Below are positions 10,463-20,859 of a stretch of 64,000 nucleotides of DNA, one piece after another. The position numbers and the translations under genes are program-made. Within the stretch, counting starts at the first letter, position 1. Every line of letters starts with the position of its first letter. A model generated the notes under the pieces. That model searched no databases. It was given only the letters and a program-made list of their open reading frames with translations, and was not told the origin of the DNA. Source of the DNA: Ascarosepion bandense (lineage: Eukaryota > Mollusca > Cephalopoda > Sepiida > Sepiidae); the NCBI GenBank assembly GCA_037127315.1, contig JBBBDQ010001922.1:1253501-1317500 (forward strand), given 5' to 3'.

Positions 10463-10610
10463 TATTGAGTTGCCTTGTCAGGACCGATAAAACCCAATCA
10501 GCTCTGTTATTTAACCCACAGATGGGTTAGAATAGAAGTTAAATCTTTCGTAAGAGTATTTGACCGCGAGTGAAAGTAACTGGAATGCGAACTCGACACG
10601 CTCATTCCAC
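10463..10610 (-). repeat. SINE-A fragment, degenerate
   Basis: Matches the middle of SINE-A in minus sense (GGTTTTATCGGTCCTGAC..., TTAACCCACAGATGGG on +, ATGCGAACTCG on +). Its outer end abuts the Helitron at 10462. Strongly diverged. Confidence 0.6.
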
Positions 10611-11580
10611 TTTCGTCGAAGGTCACGTGAATCCTTCTTTTAAGTTTTTTTTTCATGCAGAAATTACAATTATTCAAGAATGAACAGAACACCATTTCTT
10701 TCATGTTCAGAAGGTACTGAACATAAAACAAAGAGAAACAATATAATGCTGACATTTTATAAGTGAAATGAAATTAAAATCTTACTGATGTATCAGCATT
10801 TTTTACAAAGGTAAACTCGTTGCTAGTAAAACTTACGTTCTTGACAATTTTAATTTATTTTAAAGCCATTTTTATATTCCTACTTATCAAATTCAAGAAT
10901 CCATTCCGAATAACTTAAAGTATGGCGACATAAGTGCACAAAAATGCCTCTGCTAGTGAACATTGTCCCGTTCTTTAGGCTGCTATATTGTATAAAACAA
11001 AAGTCTCTTTTTAACTGAATTGGACGCTCCATTATTCGCTCTGTCAGGTTAGATTATTCTCGACTCAGTGATTTGGGGAATTTTATTCCAAGCCAAACTT
11101 CAAACTGACAGATTTTCTTCCGTTTTGAAAGACACGAAAGAAGACCGAGGAAGAATATAAGAAACATGTCAGTGTGAGTACATAAATAAATGTATTTGTA
11201 GTGAATGGGTTTAGATCCACATTAGATGCGCCATAATTGTGGCCTTGTGCCAACCTAAGCCTTTTAAATAAATCAAGGCTTTTCAGTATATTTTGCACCC
11301 CCGCTACACACTCAACAGTGCCAGCGTTTCGACAGCTGATTCTCAAAGAATATAAGCCGTTGTTACTTGAAGGACTGAATGGCACCAAACATCCGAAATC
11401 CCATATCATATTGTGCCGTCCTAAGCCAAGGTTACGTAAAGCTTAGCTGGGGTACCGAGTAGTTTGGGTGGGTGTGGAGTATGGTAGATGCTAGGCGCGT
11501 AGACCATTACTGGTGTAGTGAAAGATGCTAACAGTTAAGAAGAGACAGAGTAAAAGAATAGAGAAAGGCAGAAAAAGCGT
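10611..11580. other. Unassigned sequence
   Basis: No supported gene. The ORF at 11083-11409 on the minus strand resembles nothing I know. Confidence 0.4.
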
Positions 11581-11583
11581 GGA

Positions 11584-13735
11584 GTGAAAGAAAAAGAGAG
11601 AGAAAAAAGAGCGACGAGAGAGAGTGAGAGAGAGAAAAACAAAAAGAGCGGAGAGAGAGAGAAAGAGGAAAAAGCAAAAGGAGCGGAGGTAGAGAGAGAG
11701 AGAGAGAGAAAGAAACAAAAAGAGTTAAATAGAGAGAAAACCAAAAAGAGGAGAGAGAGAGAGAGAAAAAGAGCGGCGAGAGGGAGAGAAAAAGAGCGGC
11801 GAGAGAGAGAGAAAAAGAGCGGCGAGAGAGAGAGAAAAAGAGCGGCGAGAGAGAAAAAGAGCGGCGAGAGAGAAAGAAAAAGAAAAAGAGGCGAGATCGA
11901 GAGAAAGAAAAAGAGCGGCGAGATCGAGAGAGAAAAAGAGCGGCGAGATCGAGAGAGACACAAAAAAGAGCGGCGAGATCGAGAGAGACACACAAAAAAG
12001 AGCGGCGAGATCGAGAGAGACACACAAAAAAGAGGCGAGGATCGAGAGAGACACACAGATCGAGATCGAGAGAGACACACAAAAAAGAGCGGCGGATCGA
12101 GAGAGACACACAAAAAAGAGCGGCGAGATCGAGAGAGACACAAAAAAGAAAAAAGCGGCGAGATCGAGAGAGACACACAAAAAAGAGCGGCGAGATCGAG
12201 AGAGAGACACACAAAAAAGAGCGGCGAGATCGAGAGAGAGACACACAAAAAAGAGCGGCGAGATCGAGAGAGAGACACACAAAAAAGAGCGGCGAGATCG
12301 AGAGAGAGACACACAAAAAAGAGCGGCGAGATCGAGAGAGAGACACACAAAAAAGAGCGGCGAGATCGAGAGAGAGACACACAAAAAAGAGCGGCGAGAT
12401 CGAGAGAGAGACACACAAAAAAGAGCGGCGAGATCGAGAGAGAGACACACAAAAAAGAGCGGCGAGATCGAGAGAGAGACACACAAAAAAGAGCGGCGAG
12501 ATCGAGAGAGACACACAAAAAAGAGCGGCGAGATCGAGAGAGACACAAAAAAGAGCGGCGAGATCGAGAGAGACACACAAAAAAGAGCGGCGAGATCGAG
12601 AGACAGACAAAAAAAGCGGCGAGATCGAGAGACAAAGAGAGAGAGAGAAAGAGAGACAAAAAAGTGGAGAGAGAGAGACAAAAAGAGCGGACAGAGAGAG
12701 ACAGACAAAAAAGAGTGAAAAGAGCGGACAGAGAGATTGAAAAAGAGCGGAGAGAGGGAGACAGACAGTCAAAAAGAGCGGACAGAGAGAAAGAGAAAAT
12801 ACAGCGGAGAGAGAGTGAAAATGAGCGGAGAGAGAGAGAGTGAAAAAGAGCGCCGAGAGAGAGAGAGACAGAGACAGAGAAAAAGAGCACCGAGAGAGAG
12901 AGAGAGAGAAAGGAAATAGAGCGGAGAGAGCGAGAGAGACAGAGATAAAGAGCGCCGAGAGAGCGAGAGAGAGAGACAGAGATAAAGAGCACCGAGAGAG
13001 CGAGACAGACAGAGATAAAGAGCGCCGAGAGAGACAGACAGAGATAAAGAGCGCCGAGAGAGACAGACAGAGATAAAGAGCGCCGAGAGAGACAGACAGA
13101 GATAAAGAGCGCCGAGAGAGACAGACAGAGATAAAGAGCGCCGAGAGAGACAGACAGAGATAAAGAGCGCCGAGAGAGACAGACAGAGATAAAGAGCGCC
13201 GAGAGAGAGACAGAGATAAAGAGCGCCGAGAGAGAGAGAGACAGACAGAGATAAAGAGCGCCGAGAGAGACAGAGAAGGTGCGGCGAGAGAAAAAGTGCA
13301 GCGACAGAGTGAGACATAGAAAAAGATTGGCGAGAGAGAGAGAGAGAGAGAAAATAAACGACGAGAGAGAGAGAATAAACGACGAGAGAGAGAGACAATA
13401 AACGACGAAAGAGAGAGAGAGAGAGACAATAAACGACGAGAGAGAGAGAGAGAGAGAGAGACAATAAACGACGAGAGAGAGAGAGAGAGACAATAAACGA
13501 CGAGAGAGAGAGAGAGAGACAATAAACGACGAGAGAGAGAGAGAGACAATAAACGACGAGAGAGAGAGAGAGAGAGAGAGACAATAAACGACGAGAGAGA
13601 GAGAGAGAGACAATAAACGACGAGAGAGAAAGAGAGAGACAATAAACGACGAGAAAGAGAGAGACAATAAACGACGAGAGAGACAGACAGAGAAAGAGAG
13701 AGAATAAACGACAAAAGGCCTGAGAGAGAGAGTTT
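11584..13735. repeat. Polypurine satellite 1 with drifting unit types
   Basis: About 2.15 kb almost wholly of A and G on the + strand. Zones can be told apart: AAAGAGCGGCGAGAGAGAG units (11760-11890); ~30-34-bp units with AGAGCGGCGAGATCGAGAG and ACACACAAAAA (11890-12620); mixed (12620-12940); ~29-bp units with GATAAAGAGCGCCGAGAGAG and ACAGACAGA (12940-13290); AATAAACGACGAGAGAG units (13330-13720). Several frames stay open for hundreds of codons on both strands because the units lack stops. These are Ser/Leu/Arg or Glu/Lys/Arg low-complexity readings, not proteins. Such tracts can form triplex DNA. Confidence 0.95.
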
Positions 13736-14559
13736 TGAAATATTCATTGTCCCATAATATCTACTCCATTTAGTCTATGAATTGTATATACAAATATAGC
13801 AACCATAATGGGACATAATATTTTCCAAATCGTTTTTAAACTATTTTGCTAGCCATAAGATTTACTTTTGGTAAACGTTCGGTAATCCGTTTGATTAAAT
13901 ACGATTTCTCCCTCAGAGGCTCTATTTCACTGAAACAGAAATCTCGGAGATATTTACCAAACTACTGACGCGTACAAGTAAACAGTCATGAGAGGAGCCC
14001 GTGCAGAGCAAACTCCCTAGGAAGTGGCTGCGATTTCGACTTGTTAAACCTTTATTTACAGATGTCTCATTATTACCATGTTAGTCAAATTTCAGTTTTG
14101 CAAACTCAAATGAGCACCGAGAAAGACTAGAACGCATTATTATCAGATAATATTTGAGAGACTAGGGCAGGTTAATTTTTCACTTTTTTTTTAGAAAATA
14201 TTTATTGCTCTTCGTGCGAAATATTGGGTTTCACATACTAACACCAAAAATTAGATTCATTGCTTTTACCAATTTTTGATCATTTAATTTTCAATATTGT
14301 CTAAACAAAAAAAAACAAAAACAAATAAATAAAAATAAATAAATAAATAAAAACACTATCTAAATTGAGTAATTTTTTGCATTTCAAGAATTAAATTAAA
14401 CGCACTGAATTGAAAATATATTCAAACCCGAATTCTAGTTATGAATCGTTACAAGCAAAATATGGAAGTTTTTTGTTATATTTGGTAAAGAAAATTGAGT
14501 AAAAATTACAACATCCTCACTGAGCATTTGTTATATCATTATTAATAAAAATAGATGAA
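13736..14559. other. Unassigned sequence
   Basis: No ORF or family recognised. A short AAAT-type run is at 14326-14352. Confidence 0.4.
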
Positions 14560-14560
14560 G

Positions 14561-14610
<50 letters not shown>
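14560..14610. repeat. (AT)n microsatellite
   Basis: Uninterrupted AT dinucleotides, about 24 units. Confidence 0.97.
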
Positions 14611-15232
14611 CAGCATAAGACTACAGGGCACACATAAAACAACATGTTCTAAATTTGCATTAGTTAATAAAAATCACATTAAAACTATTGCACATTATAA
14701 TTTCCCATTGAAGCAATTGAAGATCTTATTTGATCCCACAATGATTTAATAAATTTTGCCATATATATTTTCAAATTACAATTTGTAATGTTTCAGTAAA
14801 CTATAAATTTTAGAAGACTAGGCATTCACTGATGCCCGGAATTAAATTCCAATACTACGATTTGGAACCTAAACTTAAACTTGAAACTAATTTCCTCAAA
14901 AAAAAAAACAAAAAAAAAACAGCCTGACGGTTGCAAATTCATCCTGACTCAGGTGTAAGGTTAGGAAAGTGTTGTAATTTGCTTGAAGCATTGTGTATAT
15001 TAGGAATATGGTTAGGTTTTGAAGGCTGTCAAAATGCATTTAGTAAAATAAGGGAAGGTAAATAAGTTGTTGGATATCACCTATTTATTATACATTAATA
15101 TTTCGAGATTAAAATCTCATTTTCAGGATGTTAGGGCGATTGTGTTTATTTAATAAGTAATATACAACAACTTATCTTTTTTTATTTTACTAAACGCATT
15201 GTGACAGCCTTCAAAACCTAATCATATTCCCA

Positions 15233-15541
15233 ATGTACACAATGCTCCAAGAAAATTATAACACTTTCCTAACCTTACACCTGAGTCAGGATGAATATGC
15301 AACCGTCAGGGAGGTATTTGGAATCTCCGAGAAACGTGCAAAGATAGAATGCCAAATCAACTTCCTAAAACGATGTCTCAAAAGCAACACCGTACCCAAA
15401 ACCATCAAGAGCGCCCACTTCCCGGCATGCCTCAAATTAGCAAGCCACAAACAATCGCTGGACTGCCTGCATGAGTTCTGCATAATCTTTCATCTTAAAA
15501 ATAACATCAAAGGTTTGACGATGAAACTTTACTTTCAGTAA
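15233..15541 (+). pseudogene. Putative PLE ORF, N-terminal remnant
   Basis: 102 codons: HLSQDEYATVREVFGISEKR, AKIECQINFLKRCLKSNTVP, KTIKSAHFPACLKLASHKQS, then a divergent end. The block FLKRCL-x-x-x-x-x-P-K resembles the upstream region of PLE proteins, which I infer mainly from the flanking pLTR arrangement. No RT or GIY-YIG motif is present. It overlaps the direct copy of P at its 5' end. The Met chosen is simply the first in the open frame. Confidence in the family is moderate. Confidence 0.45.
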
Positions 15542-15662
15542 GTTTGTAGCCTTCTTCTTTACACCATGATGTTCGTTAGAAATGATAAAAAAAAAAAATC
15601 AAAATTACAAAAACACTTTGGAGATCACAAACACAAAATGAGGTATAATGTAACACTGGAAG

Positions 15663-15663
<1 letters not shown>

Positions 15664-15702
<39 letters not shown>
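15664..15702. repeat. (CA)n microsatellite
   Basis: About 19 CA units inside the PLE relic. Confidence 0.97.
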
Positions 15703-15704
<2 letters not shown>

Positions 15705-15944
15705 AGTCACAAAGGCCCTCTTCCATTTTGGCAGGAGTCAAACTAACGGTCAGGTCAACACACACTAAGATAAAGGACATATCAAAGCAGACTGATACCA
15801 TCAGACCATTAAAATCTCAACTATCAATCACACATATACACACCATAAACGCACAAACACGACCACACACATGCTCTAGCAGACACACACACACTACAAT
15901 TAACAAAAGCAGCTAGGAAGAACCATTTGTTAAAAGTCTCGGAC

Positions 15945-16020
15945 TCAAACACAATCGCCCTAACATCCTGAAGATGAGATTTTAATCCCGAAATATTAAA
16001 GTATAATAAATAGGTGATAT
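15945..16020 (+). ncRNA. Hammerhead-like motif in PLE pLTR, degenerate or variant
   Basis: CTGAAGAT, then stem GAGATT/TT/AATCCC (AATCTC in the 15.1-kb copy), then GAAA. This resembles the hammerhead core CUGANGA...GAAA, with one extra U before stem II. Flanking CATC and GGTG (about 25 nt after GAAA, following ATA) could pair as stem I. Stem III pairing is imperfect. The inverted copy at about 15090-15140 has CTGAAAAT instead. PLE pLTRs are known to carry minimal hammerheads; activity of this version is doubtful. Confidence 0.45.
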
Positions 16021-16097
16021 CCAACAAATTATTAACCTTCCTTTATTTTACTAAACGCATTGTGACAGCCTTCAAAACCTAACCATATTCCTATATG

Positions 16098-16760
16098 TGT
16101 GTGTGTGTGTGTGTTTAGTTGTGATAATGCTTAGTATGAAGAAAATCGATTTTTTTCAATGGTTTACTGATAAAAAATATTTTGACAAGCAGTTTTTTTT
16201 TGTCGTAAAGTGCTCGATATCGAGGCAGAGCTTTAGTAATATTTATATATAAGATATTAATAGATTTGGAGTTAAAAATCTACTTGAAATCAGGCATTTT
16301 TACTACACACGTGATATTTAGTTGATACACGTGTTTGATTAGATATGTTCTTTTTTTATTTTTCATTAGTATAATCTACAGGCCCATGTTTTTCATGTTT
16401 ATAATTTCGGAAATATATTCCATTAGACAGGGTTCGAACAATTGTTTCTTTTTCTTTTTCGTGGAAATAAATCCCTATATCAAATAAAGTCTCTCTAAAA
16501 AAAAAATCTAGTCGTAATAAATTGTTTGTATATCAATTATTAGATATCAAGTGTTTAAACTCGGCAAAGTCTTTTGCATGGTAATTTATGTATGCGTATA
16601 CTATCGTTCAAAACATTGAGCATTATGCTTGGAATTAAAAAATAAACTGTTATTTGACCAATACTGGACTGTACTAGAACTGAACTTATAAATCTTACGC
16701 CTATGAAAAAGAAAAAAAGATTATCGTATATTAACATTCTCTAAAGAGTGCACTCCCTTG
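16098..16760. other. Unassigned AT-rich sequence
   Basis: Starts with a short (GT)n at 16096-16114; otherwise nothing recognised. Confidence 0.4.
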
Positions 16761-16784
16761 TAAGTGTGTGTAAGATAGAAGGAG

Positions 16785-18970
16785 ACAGAGAACGCGACAG
16801 ACATAGAACGAGAGAGAACGCGACAGACATAGAACGAGAGAGAACGCGACAGACATAGAACGAGAGAGAACGCGACAGACATAGAACGAGAGAGAACGCG
16901 ACAGACATAGAACGAGAGAGAACGCGACAGACATAGAACGAGAGAGAACGCGACAGACATAGAACGAGAGAGAACGCGACAGACATAGAACGAGAGAGAA
17001 CGCGACAGACATAGAACGAGAGAGAACGCGACAGACATAGAACGAGAGAGAACGCGACAGACATAGAACGAGAGAGAACGCGACAGACATAGAACGAGAG
17101 AGAACGCGACAGACATAGAACGAGAGAGAACGCGACAGACATAGAACGAGAGAGAACGCGACAGACATAGAACGAGAGAGAACGCGACAGACATAGAACG
17201 AGAGAGAACGCGACAGACATAGAACGAGAGAGAACGAGAGAGAGAATGAGAACGAGAGAGAGAATGAGAACGAGAGAGAGAATGAGAACGAGAGAGAGAA
17301 TGAGAACGAGAGAGATAGAACGAGAGAGATAGAGAGAGATAGAGAGAGAGAACGAGAGAGATAGAGAGAGAGATAGATAGAGAGATAGATAGAGAGATAG
17401 ATAGAACGAGAGATAGAGAGAGATAGAACGAGAGATAGAGAGAGATAGAACGAGAGATAGAGAGATAGAACGAGAGATAGAGAGATAGAACGAGAGATAG
17501 AGAGAGATAGAACGAGATAGAGAGAGAGAACGAGAGATAGAGAGAGAGAACGAGAGAGAGAGAGAGAGATAGAACGAGAGATAGAACGAGAGAGAGAGAG
17601 AGAGGAACGAGAGATATAGAGAGAGAGACAGAGAGAGATAGAACGAGAGATAGAGAGAGAGAGATAGAGAGAGATAGAACGAGAGATAGAGAGAGAGAGA
17701 TAGAACGAGAGAGATAGAGAGAGATAGAACGAGAGAAAGATAGAGAGAGATAGAACGAGAGATAGAGAGATAGAACGAGAGAGAGAGATAGAACGAGAGA
17801 GAGAGAGAGAACGAGAGAGAGAGAGAGAACGAGAGAGAGAGATAGAGAGAGAGAGAACGAGAGAGAGAGAGAGAGAGATAGAACGAGAGAGAGAGATAGA
17901 GAGATAGAACGAGAGAGAGAGAGACCGAGAGAGAGAGAGATAGAACGAGAGAGAACGAGAGAGAGAGAGAGAGATAGAACGAGAGAGAGAGATAGAAAGA
18001 GAGATAGAACGAGAGAGAGAGATAGAGAGAGATAGAACGAGAGAGAGAGAGAGATAGAACGAGAGAGAGAGATAGAGAGAGATAGAATGAGAGAGAGAGA
18101 TAGAGAGAGAGATAGAACGAGAGAGAGAGATAGAACGAGAGAGAGATAGAACGAGAGAGAGAGATAGAACGAGAGAGAGAGAGATAGAACGAGAGAGAGA
18201 GATAGAACGAGAGAGAGAGATAGAGAGAGATAGAGATAGAGAGAGATAGAACGAGAGAGAGAGATAGAGAGAGATAGAACGAGAGAGAGATAGAGAGAGA
18301 GGAACGAGAGAGAGAGAGAGAGAGAGATAGAACGAGAGAGAGAGAGAGAGAGAGATAGAACGAGAGAGAGAGAGAGAGTAGAACGAGAGAGAGAGAGAGA
18401 TAGAGAGAGATAGAACGAGAGAGAGAGAGAGATAGAGAGATAGAACGAGAGAGAGAGAGATAGAGAGAGATAGAACGAGAGAGAGAGATAGAGAGAGATA
18501 GAACGAGAGAGAGAGAGATAGAGAGAGAGATAGAACGAGAGAGAGATAGAGAGAGATAGAACGAGAGAGATAGAACGAGAGAGAGATAGAACGAGAGAGA
18601 TAGAGAGAGAGAACGAGAGAGAGAGAGAGAGATAGAACGAGAGAGAGATAGAACGAGAGAGAGACAGAACGAGAGAGAGACAGAACGAGAGAGAGATAGA
18701 ACGAGAGATAGAACGAGAGAACGAGAGAGAGACAGAACGAGAGAGAGATAGAACGAGAGATAGAACGAGAGAGAGATGGAGAACGAGAGAGAGATAGAAC
18801 GAGAGAGAGATAGAACGAGAGAGAGATAGAACGAGAGAGATAGAACGAGAGAGAGATGGAGGGATAGAGATAGAACGAGAGAGAGATGGAGTGATAGAGA
18901 TAGAAAGAGAGAGAGAGAAAGATATATATAGAGAGAAAGAGATATAGAAAGACAGAGAGAAAGAAAAAAA
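16785..18970. repeat. Polypurine satellite 2: 26-bp array plus GAGATAGAAC tract
   Basis: From ~16790 to 17232 about 17 near-identical 26-bp units (AACGCGACAGACATAG plus AACGAGAGAG) run head to tail. Next come four 18-bp units (GAACGAGAGAGAGAATGA) to ~17310, then 1.6 kb of GAGAGAGATAGAACGAGAG variants. Since 26 is not divisible by 3, the peptide repeats every 26 residues and cycles through frames. The 751- and 767-codon minus-strand ORFs here are such artefacts. Confidence 0.95.
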
Positions 18971-19029
18971 TTCCAATGGATATCGGCTTGGAATGAGAAA
19001 TCTGAAGGCCGAGATAAATTTCTAGTTGA

Positions 19030-19620
19030 TCTTGTTGCCTTCACTTTACTTTGCCAAAGGGATTTTCACATATTAATTCATATCTACTCTAACAGCTTCT
19101 TTTCACGCACTTCCCACCTGTGAAATTCCCTTCCATATACTTGCTTCCCCAACAGCCACAATGTCCAGGAATTTAACTGTAAGGTCAATAGACATCTATC
19201 ACACTAACTCACATTCATTCTCTTACGCTCTTTTCTCCACCTACTCCACCCCCATTCTTGGTATTCTCACCCATCTATTACCCTCCTTCTGACATTTCCT
19301 ATGACTAGCTCCTCTTTCTCATCACTTTTCTCATACTTCCCACCTGTGGAATTCCCTTCCATATACTTGCTTCCCCAACAGCTACAATCCCCAGGAATTT
19401 AAATGTAAGGACAATAGACATCTATCTCACTAACTCGCATCCATTCTCTCAAGCTCTTTTCTCCATCCACATTACACTGGTATTCTCATCCGTCTATTAC
19501 CCTCCTCTTGTCAGTTTTTTAAAACTAACCCCTCTTTCTCATCACTTTCAACTATGTAACCCCCTGCACTACAGTGGCAGTAGAATGCCTTGCTTGGGGT
19601 GACGTGATTAAAAAAAAAAT
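19030..19620 (+). pseudogene. LINE-A 3' end, tandemly duplicated
   Basis: The terminal region (CCCACCTGTGAAATTCCCTT, CTTGCTTCCCCAACAGC, CCAGGAATTTAA) appears at ~19100-19180 and again at ~19335-19400. The second copy continues into the LINE-A tail (CAGTGGCAGTAGAATGCC, CTTGCTTGGGGTGACGTG, A-run to ~19620). Only the last codons of the RT C-terminal domain and the 3'UTR are covered. Confidence 0.75.
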
Positions 19621-19627
19621 TACTTAA

Positions 19628-19640
19628 ATTCCGTTTAAGC

Positions 19641-19678
<38 letters not shown>
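19628..19678. repeat. (AT)n tract
   Basis: Imperfect AT dinucleotide run lying directly 3' of the hammerhead element in that element's sense. Confidence 0.9.
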
Positions 19679-19683
19679 GTCAT

Positions 19684-19727
19684 CTGCAGACAGATCTGTT
19701 TTGCTGCTTCATAGCTCATCAGTACGG
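19684..19727 (-). ncRNA. Hammerhead ribozyme, type I, G12 mutated
   Basis: Element-sense order: CCGTA (stem I), CTGATGA, GCTATGAAGCAGC (stem II), AAAA where GAAA is expected, CAGATCTGTC (stem III plus GTC site), TGCAG (stem I). The catalytic G12 of GAAA is A here, which should abolish cleavage. Confidence 0.8.
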
Positions 19728-19991
19728 TTAGACAGCCGATTGCTTTTTACCCAGGATTGAAACACGACCGAATTAGCATCAGTCAGCGATTCTACCTCTG
19801 AGCTATGAGCGCTCGGTAGACGGAGGCAAACTTTTCAGCGTGTATATTATCATTATACACGCCCAATAGCTGAGAGTGTTCTAATTCATTGCTGAATGAA
19901 CGATGCGTAGATGCCAGAGAAGCTACTGTTTTTCAAAGTCTACCATTCTTCCAGAGTCCTCAATCAGGGCGTGAGAGCGTAAAATAGTCAT

Positions 19992-20030
19992 CTGCAGACA
20001 GATCTGTTTCGCTGTATCACAGCTCATCAT
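19992..20030 (-). ncRNA. Hammerhead ribozyme, 5' part deleted
   Basis: Stem II GCTGT/GAT/ACAGC, GAAA, CAGATCTGTC are intact. Upstream the sequence reads TCTAATGATGAG where intact copies read TCTAACCGTACTGATGAG. A 6-nt deletion therefore removed the stem I 5' strand and C3. Confidence 0.8.
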
Positions 20031-20045
20031 TAGACAGCTGATTGC

Positions 20046-20092
<47 letters not shown>
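20046..20092. repeat. (AT)n tract
   Basis: AT dinucleotide run bordering the dimeric hammerhead element. Confidence 0.95.
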
Positions 20093-20093
<1 letters not shown>

Positions 20094-20106
20094 CATAAAT
20101 ATGTTA

Positions 20107-20195
20107 TAATATCACTTCAAAAGTAGCTATTTTGTTTCGACACTACTGTCTTATCAAGAGCATCGAAACAAAATAGCTACTTTAGAACATATACA
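20107..20195. ncRNA. Inverted hammerhead-like motifs, PLE pLTR type, decayed
   Basis: A perfect 21-bp inverted repeat (AAAGTAGCTATTTTGTTTCG at 20120-20139, mirrored at 20164-20183). On the minus strand TTGATAA, stem GACA/GTAG/TGTC, GAAA and CAAAA/TAGCTAC/TTTTG follow the hammerhead order. It has C3-to-T, G8-to-A and U16.1-to-A changes. It resembles the 26.8/27.5-kb motif, which shares TCGAAACAAAAT. Probably a dead PLE pLTR fragment. Confidence 0.5.
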
Positions 20196-20336
20196 AACTG
20201 CATAGAGTAGTTTATACATGTTCTAAAGTATTATTTATAATAAATATTCATTGCTCTATTGTTATATTGATCACTTTTTAATTCAATGTTTTGAACGTTG
20301 CAATTATTTTCTTCGTTCCTTATTCATTCGTGTGTG

Positions 20337-20375
<39 letters not shown>

Positions 20376-20859
20376 GATAACGATATATACATTTTATATT
20401 TGAAGACATATTTTAGGGAACAAAGTAGAAAAGGTTTTGGTTCTTGAAGACATCATCGAGCTAAAGGGAGGTTTACGATGATACGTTTACACATGCACCC
20501 GAATGCAAGACGCTGCGAATTTTAAAATAAAAAATATTTTTTTAAGTGAGTATTTTGGGTATGTAATATCGCCAATTTTCTTTAGATTCCTTGTTTCCAT
20601 TCTCATTGTTAATATTCCACGTTGTGATAACAGAAGATTTGCCAAGAACGCTGACGCAAATTTACTGTGAACGAACTAGCGATTAAAGCAATTTCTAAAC
20701 ATTTCCGATTTTTTAACTTATTATTGTAGACGTACTTGTGACAAATTTTTATGTCGAGTTTAGATAAATTCTTTTCAATTGGAGTTGTTACAGAGTTAGT
20801 GGGTAAAACAGTATAATCTTTAATTCGTTAGGTTTTTTTCTTTTTAGGAAGGGACGATT
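20196..20859. other. Unassigned sequence with (AT)n
   Basis: (AT)n at 20342-20373. The rest shows no gene or named repeat. Confidence 0.4.

Larger units (their letters stand above)
14925..16097 (+). mobile_element. Penelope-like element relic with inverted and direct pLTRs
   Basis: A segment P occurs three times: inverted at ~14925-15150, direct at ~15170-15310 (running into an ORF) and direct at ~15945-16097. Shared landmarks are GACAGCCTTCAAAACCTAA, CACCTGAGTCAGGATGAAT and the HHR-like CCTGAAGATGAGATTTTAA. One inverted pLTR, an ORF start and a direct downstream pLTR is a known PLE arrangement. The interior is short (~800 bp) so most of the RT is gone. Confidence 0.6.
19677..20050 (-). mobile_element. 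tRNA-hammerhead element, tandem dimer
   Basis: Reading on the minus strand: the end of a monomer with hammerhead 2 (20030-19992), a ~190-nt body, a hairpin GCGTGTATA/ATGATAA/TATACACGC (19862-19838), a tRNA-like head and hammerhead 1 (19727-19684), then (TA)n. The head has TAGCTCAGAGGTAGA (RC of 19791-19805, A box) and GTTTCAATCC (RC of 19754-19763, B box). The two presumed cleavage positions (19997/19996 and 19689/19688) are 308 nt apart. No ORF. This is the organisation of a retrozyme or hammerhead SINE. Both ribozymes in this copy carry damaging changes. Confidence 0.82.

Noticed and set aside
11528..13747. Minus-strand ORFs of 739 and 710 codons and a + ORF of 419 codons
   Set aside because: They lie wholly in a purine satellite, several frames are open at once, and the peptides are pure Ser/Leu/Arg or Glu/Lys/Arg repeats.
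16721..19044. Minus-strand ORFs of 751 and 767 codons
   Set aside because: Products of the 26-bp and GAGATAGAAC repeats without stop codons; two frames open together.
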